In this document: piece after piece, positions 30,701-41,548 of the stretch
Numbering within the stretch: position 1 is the first letter of the stretch
Layout: the number at the start of each line of letters is the position of its first letter
NCBI GenBank assembly: GCA_024699855.1
Contig: JAMPIQ010000001.1
Span: 7,688,001 to 7,752,000, forward strand
DNA length: 64,000 nt
DNA from: Aphelenchoides besseyi
Lineage: Eukaryota; Nematoda; Chromadorea; Rhabditida; Aphelenchoididae
Direction: 5' to 3'
The notes under the pieces: generated by a model
What the model was told of the DNA's origin: nothing
Seen by the model: only the letters and a program-made list of their open reading frames with translations
The model's database searches: none
Program-made: the position numbers and the translations under genes

Positions 30701-33700
30701 GACCACGTCACAAACACCAACAGCAAAAAAGGAGACACCAACTGTCGCACCGAAATCAACCTTAACTCCAAAGGAATCCACCTCGTCAAATGTAAAATCA
30801 TTGAGTGATCCTAAAAAGTCTCCAGTTGTATCCAAAAGGCCAACGGTTAAGAAGCCGATTGACGAGGACGAAGAGATGGATGCTGAACTGGTTAGCGAAC
30901 CGGATAAAATGAAGCACGATATCAAATTGAAACCGTCAGACAAGAAAGTGAAGCTTCCAACAAAAACGCCATCGTCTGCGGATATGCCGAAAACAGCAGA
31001 CAAGAAAGAAGCTCCAACAGTTCCAGCAAAATCAAGGGCACCTTCTAAGAAGACTCCAAAGCCTTCAAGTGACGAAGAGCTTGATGCCGACTTCGTGGAC
31101 GGTCCAAAAGACAAAGAACATGATGTGAAATTCAAAGATCCAAAGAAAACAGCTGCCAAGCCATCGAAACCCACAACCAAAGATGAGAAAAAACCATCAA
31201 GTGTACCCAAAAAACCAGCAAATGAAAAGAAACCTGACGAAGAAATGGATTCGGATCTTGTTGGAGAACCTGAAAAGAAAAAACACGATGTAAAATTTAA
31301 ACCAACGGACGACAAAAAGAAAGTCGTTCTAAAAGCTCCAACCAAAAGCAAACCTGAAACTGACGGTAAGTCCCATAGACTTCTGTTATTGTTTTAGCAA
31401 ATCAAACTAAAAGTGTTAACAGCATTCCAAAGCCAAGATTCTATTTAAGCCATTGATCAAATCTGTTATATTTTGTGTTAGTAGTCAGAAGATTATTAAG
31501 AGAATATCAACTGTTTTTTCAAATTCTTGAACAAGCACGTTCGACGGTATTACTAAATATGTATTTTAGACGATGCTCCTGCTAAAAGCATTACAGAAAA
31601 GCCAACACCGAAGAAACCAGCAGACAAGAAAGAAGCTCCAACGGTCCCAGCAAAATCAAGGGCACCTTCGAAGAAGACTCCAAAGCCTTCAAGTGACGAA
31701 GAGCTTGATGCCGACTTCGTGGACGGTCCAAAAGACAAAGAACATGATGTGAAATTCAAAGATCCAAAGAAAACAGCTGCCAAGCCATCGAAACCCACAA
31801 CCAAAGATGAAAAGAAACCAACAGACGAAAAACCCTCGGACAAGAAGCCAACAAAGAAGAAACCAGCAGACAAAGAAATGGATTCGGATCCTGTTAGTGA
31901 GCCGGCAGATTCAGATCAAGAAGAATCAGAAGGCGAGGAATCACCCGAAGATGCCGATGCTGAATACACGATGGCTTTGAAAAAACCGAAAAAAGATGGA
32001 AAAACGGCCGATGATAAACCGAAAAAGAAACCACAAAAGAAGAAGAAAGTGGATAATGAGAGTCCAGAAGATGTCGATGCAGACGTAACATTTCCAATAA
32101 ATAAAACATCTGACAAACAATCAAAAAAGAAGGTAACATTCACTCGCCAATCAAAATATTATTGGAAATTTAGAAACCTGTCGATCCAAATGTTTTCGAC
32201 GACGATCAGCCCGAAGACATGGATACAGACGCAACGTTCCCGCTCAAAGAATCGCCGGATAAACGTCCTCGAAAGAAGGTAACTGGAGACTAACAACAAG
32301 TTCACATCTGTGTTTAAATTTCAGAAACCTTCGAAACCAAGTGATTCTGCTGATGGGCCGCGCACACCGAAGAAACGCAGAGCTAAAAGTCGAGATCAAC
32401 CAAAAAAAGAACGCAAACGAAAACCACAGGAAGAACCCGAGGCTCCAGTCAAACCAAAATGGTTAGAATCGTTAATTCATTGTTAATTCGTTTATTGGTT
32501 TTAGGATACGACCTCCTTTACCACGTAAGTCGAAGATCTTTGATGGCATCTGTTATTTTGTGCATAAATTTAAAATTTCAGAACCAGATGTTTACGAGAT
32601 GCCACCTAAAGGTAATTAATTCATCACTGCACTTCTTAAGTTCTTGGTTTTTACTTTAGAAAAGTCATTGTTCGAGATTCTCAAAGAAGAGAAGATTGCA
32701 CCGACAAAAAGATACGCTAAGAAGCCAAAAGAATTGCAAGTTCAATGTGTCTTAATAATTTCAAGGCGCACTTTAGAGACACTTTTATTCCGTTTGTTGT
32801 ACCATGGGAGCAGACGCCAGCGCTAATTACACAAGAAGGAATGGGAGCCTTCGGTAATCGATTCACTAATTTTCTTATTCAATCGCTTTGACAGGCGCCA
32901 AACGTAATCCACACATGAACATTAAAGATGGACATGTAAAACTCAAACAGGTACCCAATTGTAACCTTCGCTATTATTTAGGAATTCACTTGTAGGGCGT
33001 TATTAAGTCGGAAAATACATTAACGTTGTTCGAGGAAGGCGCCAAAACTGCTGCATCTCAGAAAGGAGAACATGCATTCGGAGCCCAACGAAACAATTAC
33101 GTCACAGTAGTCGATAGTCATCAGTATGAATCTGACTCAAAATTGAAATTGTGCGAATCCATAATTCCGATGCAAAGTCGTGCAGCGTTATGTGATCAAT
33201 CGAATATGTCAATAGGCAATTTAAGAGCACAGGTTAGTATAGAAATCGGATAATTGCGACGTTGTTGCAGACAACGAAAGTTGAATATGGACGGAATCTA
33301 AAACCTGGAATTGATCCTGAGTCGCACAAGTTTTTGAGTCGACAATTCAAATCGAACTCTTCGACAGTTGCGGGCAGCAATGTGATTGATCGTCCGCGTG
33401 GTACCATCACGCACATGGCCGACGTATTTCATGTTCATTCGTTTTTGTATTTACAACAACAAATTTAGGGAACTGAAATCAAATTCGATCGAGCATCGGA
33501 TGGAAGTGTTTCGAGAATCTTTTCGATTGATACCATCGAACAAAAGAAAGGAGCTGACTTCGGCTCATTCCGTCCGCTGATTCAGGAGGTCGAAGGTGAT
33601 GTTCGCACGTTAACTTATGACGAAGAGAGATTGATCAAACTTGTTGTACCTTATCAGGTTCCTTATTCCTTACCGAAAAATGATCACCAGTTTGTTTCAG

Positions 33701-33721
33701 ACCGCTGCTTCGCTTCGTTGA
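27755..33721 (+). CDS. Large Ser/Arg/Tyr- and Lys/Asp/Pro-rich protein ending in calponin-like (CLIK) repeats
   Basis: The reading frame continues across exon 1 (27755 to about 29203), exon 2 (about 29254-31364), an exon from about 31570, and about ten short exons to TGA at 33719-33721, giving roughly 1700 residues. Exon 1 is built of ~70-residue units with the cores 'DYGGLSSRRDSSTDRRSSLA' and 'TDYTSTRRSSDYKTESS'. Exon 2 then turns acidic and Lys/Pro-rich, with repeated 'EEMD-A/S-DLV-x-EP-x4-KHDVKFKP' units. The final exons carry calponin-family-like repeats: 'ITQEGMGAFGAKRN', 'AASQKGEHAFGAQRN' and degenerate 'ALCDQSNMSIGNLRAQ'. These resemble the UNC-87 actin-binding CLIK repeat (ASQKGM-x-GFG-x-x-R). 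A muscle or cytoskeletal thin-filament role is inferred. That all parts form one gene rests on splice phase only. Confidence 0.62.
28138..29130 (+). repeat. Tandem ~70-codon coding repeats (S/R/T/Y-rich)
   Basis: Four to five imperfect copies of a roughly 210-bp unit lie within exon 1. Each has 'DYGGLSSRRDS', then 'DRRSSLAPTDYTSTRRSSDY', then 'SREPS', then 'DYSSRRSARDSSTDR'. The third copy is extended by a second module beginning 'SSRFGKTDYSSSRT', which also occurs once before the array near 27985. Confidence 0.85.
30995..31195 (+). repeat. Direct coding duplication, copy 1
   Basis: This ~201-bp segment recurs at about 31620-31820, 625 bp downstream, on the other side of a 205-bp intron. I count about five differences, all synonymous, so the encoded ~67 residues (starting 'ADKKEAPTVPAKSRAPSKK') are identical in both copies. 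Confidence 0.9.
31620..31820 (+). repeat. Direct coding duplication, copy 2
   Basis: This is the second copy of the 201-bp segment at 30995-31195. It lies near the start of the exon after the unusually long 31365-31569 intron and is in the same reading frame as copy 1. Confidence 0.9.
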
Positions 33722-33996
33722 TTACGAGTAACCGTTTTATGAGCTGTTCAGTTTACACTTTTCTATGCAAACAGATTCTGTGCAACAAAGATTATCGATA
33801 ATGTCTTTATTTCTTTTCTACCTGAATGGATGAGAAATCAATGAAAAACTGGTTAGTGGTAAGGATCAAGATGTACAAAGAAAAAAACAACTACGTAACC
33901 GTGTGATTTATTTCTTGTTGCAAATTGGAAAGAATAAAAATGACCCGATGTTAACAATGTCAATTCTTGGAAACGTTGTCAAATTATAGCGGTCGA

Positions 33997-36134
33997 TCAA
34001 ACCTCAGGTGGTGTTCGACTTCTTTTATCTGGTGATGAGTTTGACGAAGATGATGGAGTTGAAGGGGCACACTTTTTGACACCAAAGAAAATTATTAATA
34101 TGAGAACGAATAACATGTTAGTAAGAGCAATAATGGTCGTTGTCCACGGGAATCCGATCCATTCAACGCTAAAACCGCCAATAGTTGGACCAACGAAAGC
34201 ACCAAATGCAAAAGCAGCTTGAAAAATACCAGAGACACATCCGTACGTATGGAAATTATCTTCGTATCCTTTCTCTCTAAAATCCGTTCAATTTGCAACA
34301 CAATTGTGTGAATCAACTTACTTGACTGCATTGAGACAATTTTGAAAAGTTGGTATATAGAGGGCGCTAGAGGCAACTCCAAATAACGAAAGCGATAGAC
34401 CGATTACGACCAAACTCTTTCCGACACCAAGCAGTGGAGATGGACCAACAAATAACATTGCAATAACTGTGGCTGCCGAACCGAACAACATTAGTGAATT
34501 GCAAATGTCCCAGCGATCAAGAAGCATTCCCCATAAAGGAGCTAAACAACCTCATTTCAACCAAATAATCAACAATTCAACTCACCACTGATCGTATATA
34601 GACCTCCACAAAGCAAGAAAAAGAGGGAAACTTGAGTAGTTGACAAATTGAAAGACGATAAGTGATCAGCGAGTGTTGGATCAAAGAAACTCAAAGAGAC
34701 CGCACAAATAACAACAGCAAATACCATAATCCAAATCAACGGCATTTTCAGCATTCCGATCATTCCTTCCGTTTCTTCAGGAACTTCATCTGAAATTCAG
34801 AACGTTAAATAAGAAGCCTACGCAAATTTCATACCTTCTGCCGTATCTACAAGAAAAATGGAAATGACCGTAGCTAAAATAAGAAGCGTTCCAAGCACCA
34901 CGAACGGTAACATAAAACCGCCTAAATCGTAAAGCACTCCACCAATCACGGGTCCTGCTGTGTATCCCAAACCAGCAAATGTTTCCATGATTCCAACGAT
35001 CGTTGCTATTCGACCCGGAAAACATTTGGCACTGATGGCAAAAGAAGAAGTAACAAAACATGCGTCTGAATAATAAGAACATAATACAATGTAGGTTGAA
35101 GAAAACCAACCTCCCAGAGCTTCTAAGCATCGAATGAGAAGCGAAGCCCAAAAGAACGTTCGACCAGCGGGAAGAAAATTAAGGAAACCAAAAAGTATTG
35201 CAGTAATACCGGTAACAAGTAGACCAACAGTAAACATTCGTTTTGAGCCAATTACTGACATCTAAATTTACGTATTAGACGATGCAAAAAAGGAGTAGCA
35301 GGCTTACGTATTTTCCAAGAAAAGGAGCGGTAATCAAAATCACTAATTCAAACACACCAAAAACCACACCAATTTGAGATGAATTCAAATCTTTCAGTTT
35401 CGCTTCCGATGGATAAAACGGTGCTATACAACTGAATGCAACGGTTGAGCACAAATTTGCAATTGCCAACATTCCAACTGTTGCCCACTGTTTTCGAGTT
35501 AAATCACTGAATCGTGTGTAGGAAGATGAGGAGTCACTGCTATCACTACTGCTAGTCGATGCACTTCGAGGTTTACTTTGTTTTCTCTGTGTTACGTCCT
35601 CATTCTCAGTGTCGCTTTCACTTTCTTCCTCTTCTCTCGAAGCATCTTCGATTGTCGAGATTAGCTGTTGAGCGTCGGCGTGCGGTGTAGCTGTGGTCAA
35701 GGTACCATATCTTGAGCTGCTACTTCTTGGCTGACTGTCTACAGTTCGTTGTCTGCTTCGTTGTTGATTCGCAACGGTCGCTCTTCTTTCTTCAACTGAT
35801 AACTAAAAAACGAAAGCTCAGCAAACGACCTAAATTCACAAACCTGAGTGGCAATTTTTCGCATAAACGGCAAAGCGATAAACGGCCTGAAAAGTGGAAA
35901 TTAAGTAAAAGAAATGTTAACATATAAGAGTTTGCGCATGATTGATAGTGTAAAAAACTACCGTTCTTCTCCGTTTTCATTTGGCTTTTCCAGTTCATCT
36001 GATAGATGTTGATTGTCCTCGTCTGTCTCCGCTTTAACGGTAATATCACCGTGAGTTTGTAGTATAGGAAGCGGAGATTCAAGTCGACCAATCGGTGGCA
36101 AGCCGATTTGCTTGTTTGGAGGCGACGGTGACAT
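33997..36134 (-). CDS. MFS vesicular transporter, SLC18B1-like
   Basis: This is a 12-helix major facilitator. The human homologue SLC18B1 loads polyamines into vesicles. The start at 36134 ('MSPSPPNKQIGLPP') opens a hydrophilic, Ser/Glu-rich N-terminal region of about 150 residues (exons 35962-36134, 35887 downwards, and about 35310-35700). Membrane segments begin with 'WATVGMLAIANLCSTVAFSC' and the helix-1 end 'APFYPSEA'. The MFS loop signature appears in 'APFLGKYMSVIGSKRMFTVG'. Later helices include 'ETFAGLGYTAGPVIGGVLYD', typical of SLC18, and 'YTISAPLWGMLLDRW'. The last helix is followed by a short tail 'KKCAPSTPSSSSNSSPDKRS' and the stop at 33997. Upstream alternative exons are listed separately. 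Confidence 0.87.
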
Positions 36135-36592
36135 TGTTTGTTCATGAGTAGTCCAACGTATCAGATCGAAGGTTCAAATGAAATTCACTGTTCACGCATC
36201 CCACTTTCGAAACTCGAAATCAATCGCCGTGCTAACAACGAAAGCGGATAACAAAAGAGAGGCGAGAAAATAAACACGACTAAGCAATTATAAGACACGA
36301 AGTATCGTCCGCATCGATTTGAACGACCAACCGCCGGCCAAAGTGCAAACCACGTCGTCTTTCTGAGGCGTCCCGTTTCGCAATTTCCCGTCGGTTAGAC
36401 GAGTGGACACAAGAAAACAGGATGTTAAGGGGCTATTTTCCTTGGCAACAAGAGCCATTTAACCAGAATTTTTATTCGCCTTTTTGCAGACATTTCTGTC
36501 GATGAGCTGAGTCAGAGGTCAACGCTCTCATCGAATATAAACAACGACAAAATATCTGCGCACATAAACAACTTTAAGATGAAATTACTTAC

Positions 36593-36892
36593 TTCAATCG
36601 TCGCAAATCAACCTCGCTGGTTGTTCTTCTCAAACGTCTGCGCCTTCTTCGTCGTCGAGCTCTCGCTTGTGGAAAAATATCAGTGGCAACGGACATAGCA
36701 CGATCCGAAAGATTCTCATCGGCCGGCTGCATAGTAATTCCGCCAATTAGAATGTGTTCATTCAAATTCGCCGGCTCATCAACCGCACCGCTCACTACGG
36801 TCAGTGTTGGCATTGATCTGCAAAAAAGAGTTGTAAATCTGAAGAAAATCCACCTACACAGAAAGTAGAGGAGTATGCTCATCGTTATCCAT
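36593..36892 (-). CDS. Alternative N-terminal exons of the SLC18B1-like transporter
   Basis: Two minus-strand exons, 36858-36892 and 36593-36817, encode 'MDNDEHTPLLSVSMPTL', then an acidic/neutral stretch and an Arg-rich run ('ARARRRRRRRRLRRTTSE'). They end at a strong donor 'gtaagtaa'. The donor phase (two bases over) equals that of the 35962-36134 exon, so either can join the shared exon starting at 35886 ('PFIALPFMRKIATQ'). The very N-terminus carries an acidic dileucine ('EHTPLL', consensus [DE]xxxL[LI]), a sorting signal for vesicles and lysosomes. That these exons belong to this transporter is inferred from strand, order and phase. They could instead be the 5' end of another short gene. 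Confidence 0.5.
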
Positions 36893-37596
36893 AATGCAAT
36901 TGAACAACAAATTTGAGGTAACTGAAAAAGAAAAATTCTACGTGAAGAGAAAAGAGACTCGCGCGCAATCGCTTGTGATTGATAAGAACGATAGGAAGAG
37001 AACCAAAAACCCAAACTACGTTGTTTCGGTCTTGTTCTCCTGTTTTAGGCAACGGGAACTTTCCACACTTAACCAGTGGAATGCGCGATCAAACGCCGAT
37101 CTCAAGTGACCTCAAGTCGATCTTAGTGGAAATGAGTCAGAGAGGTACTTGCAAACTATAAGTCGAATAACATCAACACCACAAGTCTTTGATCTTTGAA
37201 CTTTGATTGATCGTAACGGTCAGCAATCGACAGTTGATTGATATGTTTATGTGTAACATTTAATGCCGATAATTTGGAAAGGATTGTTGTTTAATTGATC
37301 TAAAATCTTCGATTCTGAAGTCTCTGGATCTCAAGAACATAACATTGAGCGTTTCGAAGACGATGCAAATGGTTTTGTTATCCAGTGTAAACTACATGGA
37401 CAACAATGATGTTGTGAACTGAAACGATGTGAAGATCGTCGGTTACTCGGACACAAAACGACCATTCGATTGAAGTTGAAATTGTGTGCACTCAAACTTG
37501 CGAAATAGGTTTGGCGGCACTTTCAACGCAGCACGTAGATTTTAACGTTTTGTCGAAAACGTCTTCTATATTCAACGATTTTAGCTAAATAACATA
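36893..37596. other. Divergent intergenic region
   Basis: About 700 bp lie between the upstream transporter start (minus) and the zinc-ribbon gene (plus). No exon is supported. It probably carries both promoters. Confidence 0.5.
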
Positions 37597-39720
37597 ATGG
37601 CCGAAGATGTCTTGGAAGCAATCATAAGTGCGGTAAGTTCCTTTCTTGCTTGCTCTTCTTCACTCGTAAAATTCCAACGGTTTGTACGAACTTTTGTTTA
37701 ATTTATACAAAAAACTTGGTTACATTTGATTAACTTCTGGTTTTTACATGTACAGAATTGCGTTTGAGCCCCATTGATGTGCATTCGAATCAACCGGACA
37801 CTAAAACCGGTAGATTTGCGAATATGCGCAAGTGATGATGTCCAATCAGCTCAACAAACAAATTCCACTTGTTTTTAGTCGCCGGCGCGGCTACGCAGAT
37901 GTAAGCGCCGGAGTTGAATCAGAGCACAAGATATATGATTTGCTTGTGAATTTCAGGTCGAAAACGCTGATTATCTTTGGTGTCCGATTTGTGGAGATAA
38001 ACTCGAATCAACGATTATCGATCTTACAACCGACGAGAAATCTGAAAACAACGAACAAACGATCTGGTGGACATGTCGAGGACTTCGAACAAAGGTTGGT
38101 TTATAATTGAATTGAGTTTCTCCAAATCTTATCTTTCAGTCGTGCGATTTTCCGCTTTGGATTCCAAAAGATGTTTTCTGGGTTCCACGAACAGCAAAAC
38201 AAGTCAGAGACAACGTGATTCCTTTGCCCAATTTTCATCTTTTGCCATCTGCTTACGAACCGCTCTATCCATCGCTTTTCAAGAAACCACGTCGAGATCG
38301 TCGGATTCGTCCGAAGAAGCCAGTGGAGAATGTTGACAACAATGTGGAACAACAGAAATCTACGGAAAAAAGACAGTCAGCTTCGACAATCGATCCAGTT
38401 AATCCAGCAAACAACTCAAACGACGAAGGAAATGGTGCTAAGAAGCGTGTAGTCGAAGATGCCAATCGTCGTTTAGAAGAGTTGGCTTCGTTAACCGGAG
38501 CATCGACCACTTCGACTAAACTCGTCCGGCCGTCAATATCTGAGTTGTACAGCAATGTGTAAGTTTTTAGTTGTTAGGATCTTCTTGATATGCTAATTTC
38601 AGTGCACAAGCTACTCATCTCCCTGACGGTGATATGAACAACGTTGAATATGGTGAACCAAACAGCCAACACAAAGTAAAACTATTCGAGGATCAAAAAC
38701 GAGCGCTTGTAAGTTACGATGTTAAGTTTATATTGATTTTGAGATTCTAGGGTTCGTTGATTGCGTTGAAGTTCTCTGGCGACACGTTCATTTCGATGTT
38801 AAACTCGGAGATGTCCCGCAAGAAACTAGTCACACCGTTGCCATCACTCGGACAAAAACAGCGATTGAAACTGTTATCTCAACAGAAAAGAATGAAAGAA
38901 AAAATGACAAAAGAAATTCAGGCGTTTTTGAAATCGTGAGTTCTCGCCTTTTAACCATTCAATTACTGATTTTTTTAGGAAAGAAAGCGACAAGGAACTT
39001 CGCCGTTACTTAATCGACGCAACTAAGCCAAAGATTTCAACACCCGAAGAACGTCAGGCGGCAGATATCGCCGTTCAGAAGTGCATCGATGCATTCATCG
39101 TTCACCAGTCCTATCCAACACCCAACGAAGCAATAAGCATGCGTTTGGGAACCGAGAAAACAGACAACGAGCATGAAACCTTCAATCTGAACAATAAGTC
39201 ATTGAGTTGGGGCGACTTGGGAGTTTTAAGAAATTCACAAGAAGCAAATGCTGAAGTAACAATTCAAAGACTAACAAACGCCATTGAAACCGTTCCACCT
39301 GCTGCATCTGTTTCATCGACTCAGTCGTCCGAAAGAAGCACTTCTTCTTTTCCCGAAGGCCATCCGTTGCACATCAAATCAATGGGCGATGAGGAATTGG
39401 ATAATTTGGTGAGAACGAATTTGGTCGGTCTAATACGAACGGGAAAACTAAAACGACGAAGAAAGCGAAAAGCCAAAGAAAAACCTCAACCTGTAAGTTA
39501 TATGTGTTATGTAGATTACAGTCCTTTATTACAGATTGAATCTCAAAACTTCAATACTACCATTGACGACTATGGTCTAACGCCAATTAACAATGAAGTA
39601 CCTCAGAACTTTGGGCAATCGGCCCCGTTCAGTCCTCATCCCGATCCAATGGTCGACGAATTCCCAAACCTCGATTATTACTCCAATAACGATGTCGATC
39701 ATTTTGGTTTTGAAGTGTGA
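37597..39720 (+). CDS. Zinc-ribbon protein of unknown family
   Basis: I do not recognise this protein. Exon 1 (37597-37632) encodes 'MAEDVLEAIISA' and, after a 323-bp intron, joins in phase to 'VENADYLWCPICGDKLESTI'. After an acidic spacer come 'QTIWWTCRGLRTK' and 'SCDFPLWIPKDVFWVP', giving a C-x2-C ... C-x7-C arrangement consistent with one zinc ribbon. The remaining ~470 residues are mostly hydrophilic: a basic stretch 'KKPRRDRRIRPKKP', predicted helices around 38750-39110 ('LGQKQRLKLLSQQKRMKEKM'), another strongly basic run 'KLKRRRKRKAKEK' that could be a nuclear signal, and an acidic aromatic C-terminus. A nuclear role is a guess. The stop is at 39718-39720, and the next gene starts 262 bp later on the same strand. 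Confidence 0.75.
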
Positions 39721-39981
39721 GCTTGTGTTTTATTTATGTTATTGTTGTTATTTTTGTTGACTATAAATCACTTTGTTCATCACATTGCAACAGAAATGTC
39801 CAGAGAATTCGCATCGAAACGAATTGAAAAGGGATTTCGAAAAAATTCGGAACTCGTGTCTTCAGTTTCTGTTGGTTTGAAATCAATTCTTGGAGTTCAT
39901 TTCGACTGAAACAGTTGCTTACAACTGGTAAGTTTATTTTCCCTGGATTTTTGCTACATTCGTCTTTGAGTTACTGAACAG

Positions 39982-41443
39982 ATGTCTGACTACACGTGCA
40001 CTTACTCGGACGATGGTTCGGCAATTTTCCGTTGGAAAATCTGCTCATTAACTCAACTTCTTAATTCTTATCAATCGGGAGATCGTTTGGTCAGTGTTCC
40101 TTTCGAATTTGATGATCAACCAGGCGGTGAAGCAGCTCGTTTTTTCCTCAAGTTGTTTCCGAAAGGTAAACGACAATCAGATTCGAAATCCACTTCAATC
40201 CAACTGTCGCTCATCGACATCGGCAGTCGAAAACTGTTGCGTTTAAACTATCGAATGTGGCTGGAAGACATGGAAGGCAGGATTTATCGTGAATTGAGTA
40301 AGTCATTTGTCCAATTTTGTATTCGATTTATTTAGATGGTGTGGATGAGTTTACAGCTGAAACGCCTCATGGAACAATCCAAAATCTTCCGCACGCGAGT
40401 TTCGATCTTATGCCTTCGAAAGTACCCATTTTGGTGTGTTGTAAGATCAACTACCACGAACAGTTTGCTCCGATTCCAACGACCGACTTCAAATGGACTC
40501 TTTTCGATGCTAAGCGAGTACTCAAACGTGTTGGAACCGAAGAAAGTCATGAGTTCGACTTGAACGGGCCTCGTGATCATCAATTTCAATTGTTCTTTGC
40601 ACGATTGGTCGATGATTTGGACCAACAAATTCACAACTGGATTGGAATTCAAATGACTCGTTCAGATGGTGACTGGCCGTTGAATATTCATGCGACATTT
40701 TGGGCCGAAAATTCGAAGGTCAAGAAGCAAACAGTAAAGCATGGTAAGAACAACAACAAACTAATTGAGTAATGTTCGTTCAGAGTGTGTTTTCACTTTG
40801 ACTCAGAATCTTACTTTCTACGGCGTTGACAATTTTGCTACCACCAATGAACTAAAACAGCTTATCAGCAAAGACTCAATTCGCTTCTGTTGTTCTCTTC
40901 GTCCAGTGTTCGATGTGTTGCCAAAATTCTCCGAACTTGAACCAAAAGACGTGAATATTGAATTGAAGAACCCCACTACTCTGGTGCCATCATCCACAGT
41001 CATTGCTGCAGAAGACCCGCCAACGGCATCCAAGGACAAATCGATGAAAACAGCCAGCACTCCGATATCCCACTCTCTTACAGTCAAGTCGCCACCAACC
41101 GTTTCAATTGTCGACAAGAAGGAATCGCCGAAAGAAACTTTGTTTACCGCAAAATCGAGTGTTAGCGACCCCAAAGTTGAAATCGTTCGTTGGATTCCGA
41201 AAAAAGTGAGTTGTTATTTGCAACTGTTAACTCATTAGCTTCTAGAAATTGAACGAACGTCGCCATCTTGTTCTTCGCCACGAATACAATTTGGGTGGAA
41301 CACCGCAATCAGCATTACAACGTCTGCAACGAGAGTTCGGAGCTGACTCACTGAAATTGGCGACAATTCAAAAATGGTTTCGTCGTTTCTACGATGAGCA
41401 AACTCGTAATCAACCCACTGGTGGAAATCAAAAGCCTCTTTGA
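39982..41443 (+). CDS. MATH-domain protein fused to a Mos1/mariner-type HTH_48 domain
   Basis: The ATG at 39982 follows directly after an acceptor-like 'ctgaacag'. The first exons encode a MATH/TRAF-like domain ('AIFRWKICSLTQLLNSYQSG', 'RFFLKLFPKGKR', 'SIQLSLIDIGSRKLL'). A second similar domain follows in exon 2 and the next ('FKWTLFDAKRVLKRVG', 'WIGIQMTRSDGDWPLNIHAT'). A Ser/Thr/Pro linker leads to the last exon, about 41247-41443, which encodes 'LNERRHLVLRHEYNLGGTPQ' and 'LATIQKWFRRFYDEQ'. This is the pattern of HTH_48, the DNA-binding N-terminus of Mos1-like mariner transposases and SETMAR (R-h-x-L-x-x-E-x-x-L-G ... W-F-x-R-F). No transposase catalytic DDE/D region is present. The last intron joins 'KVEIVRWIPKK' to this domain in frame. 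AATAAA lies at 41458-41463. Confidence 0.75.
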
Positions 41444-41548
41444 TTTCTTACATTTCAAATAAACATTCGAGACTGACTTATAACATATCTTTTTATTCGA
41501 CAAAAACGGAGCATTTTATTGAATAAAAAAGTTATCAATATGGTTTTT

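Noticed and set aside
30173..31351. 392-codon minus ORF rich in Ser, Phe, Gly and Val
   Set aside because: It mirrors the Lys/Asp/Ser/Pro codons of the plus-strand repeat exon. Lack of stops is a composition effect, and no splice signals or domains support it.
36135..36592. Separate small gene between the two transporter first exons
   Set aside because: No ORF with features is seen. It reads as an intron or promoter between alternative first exons.
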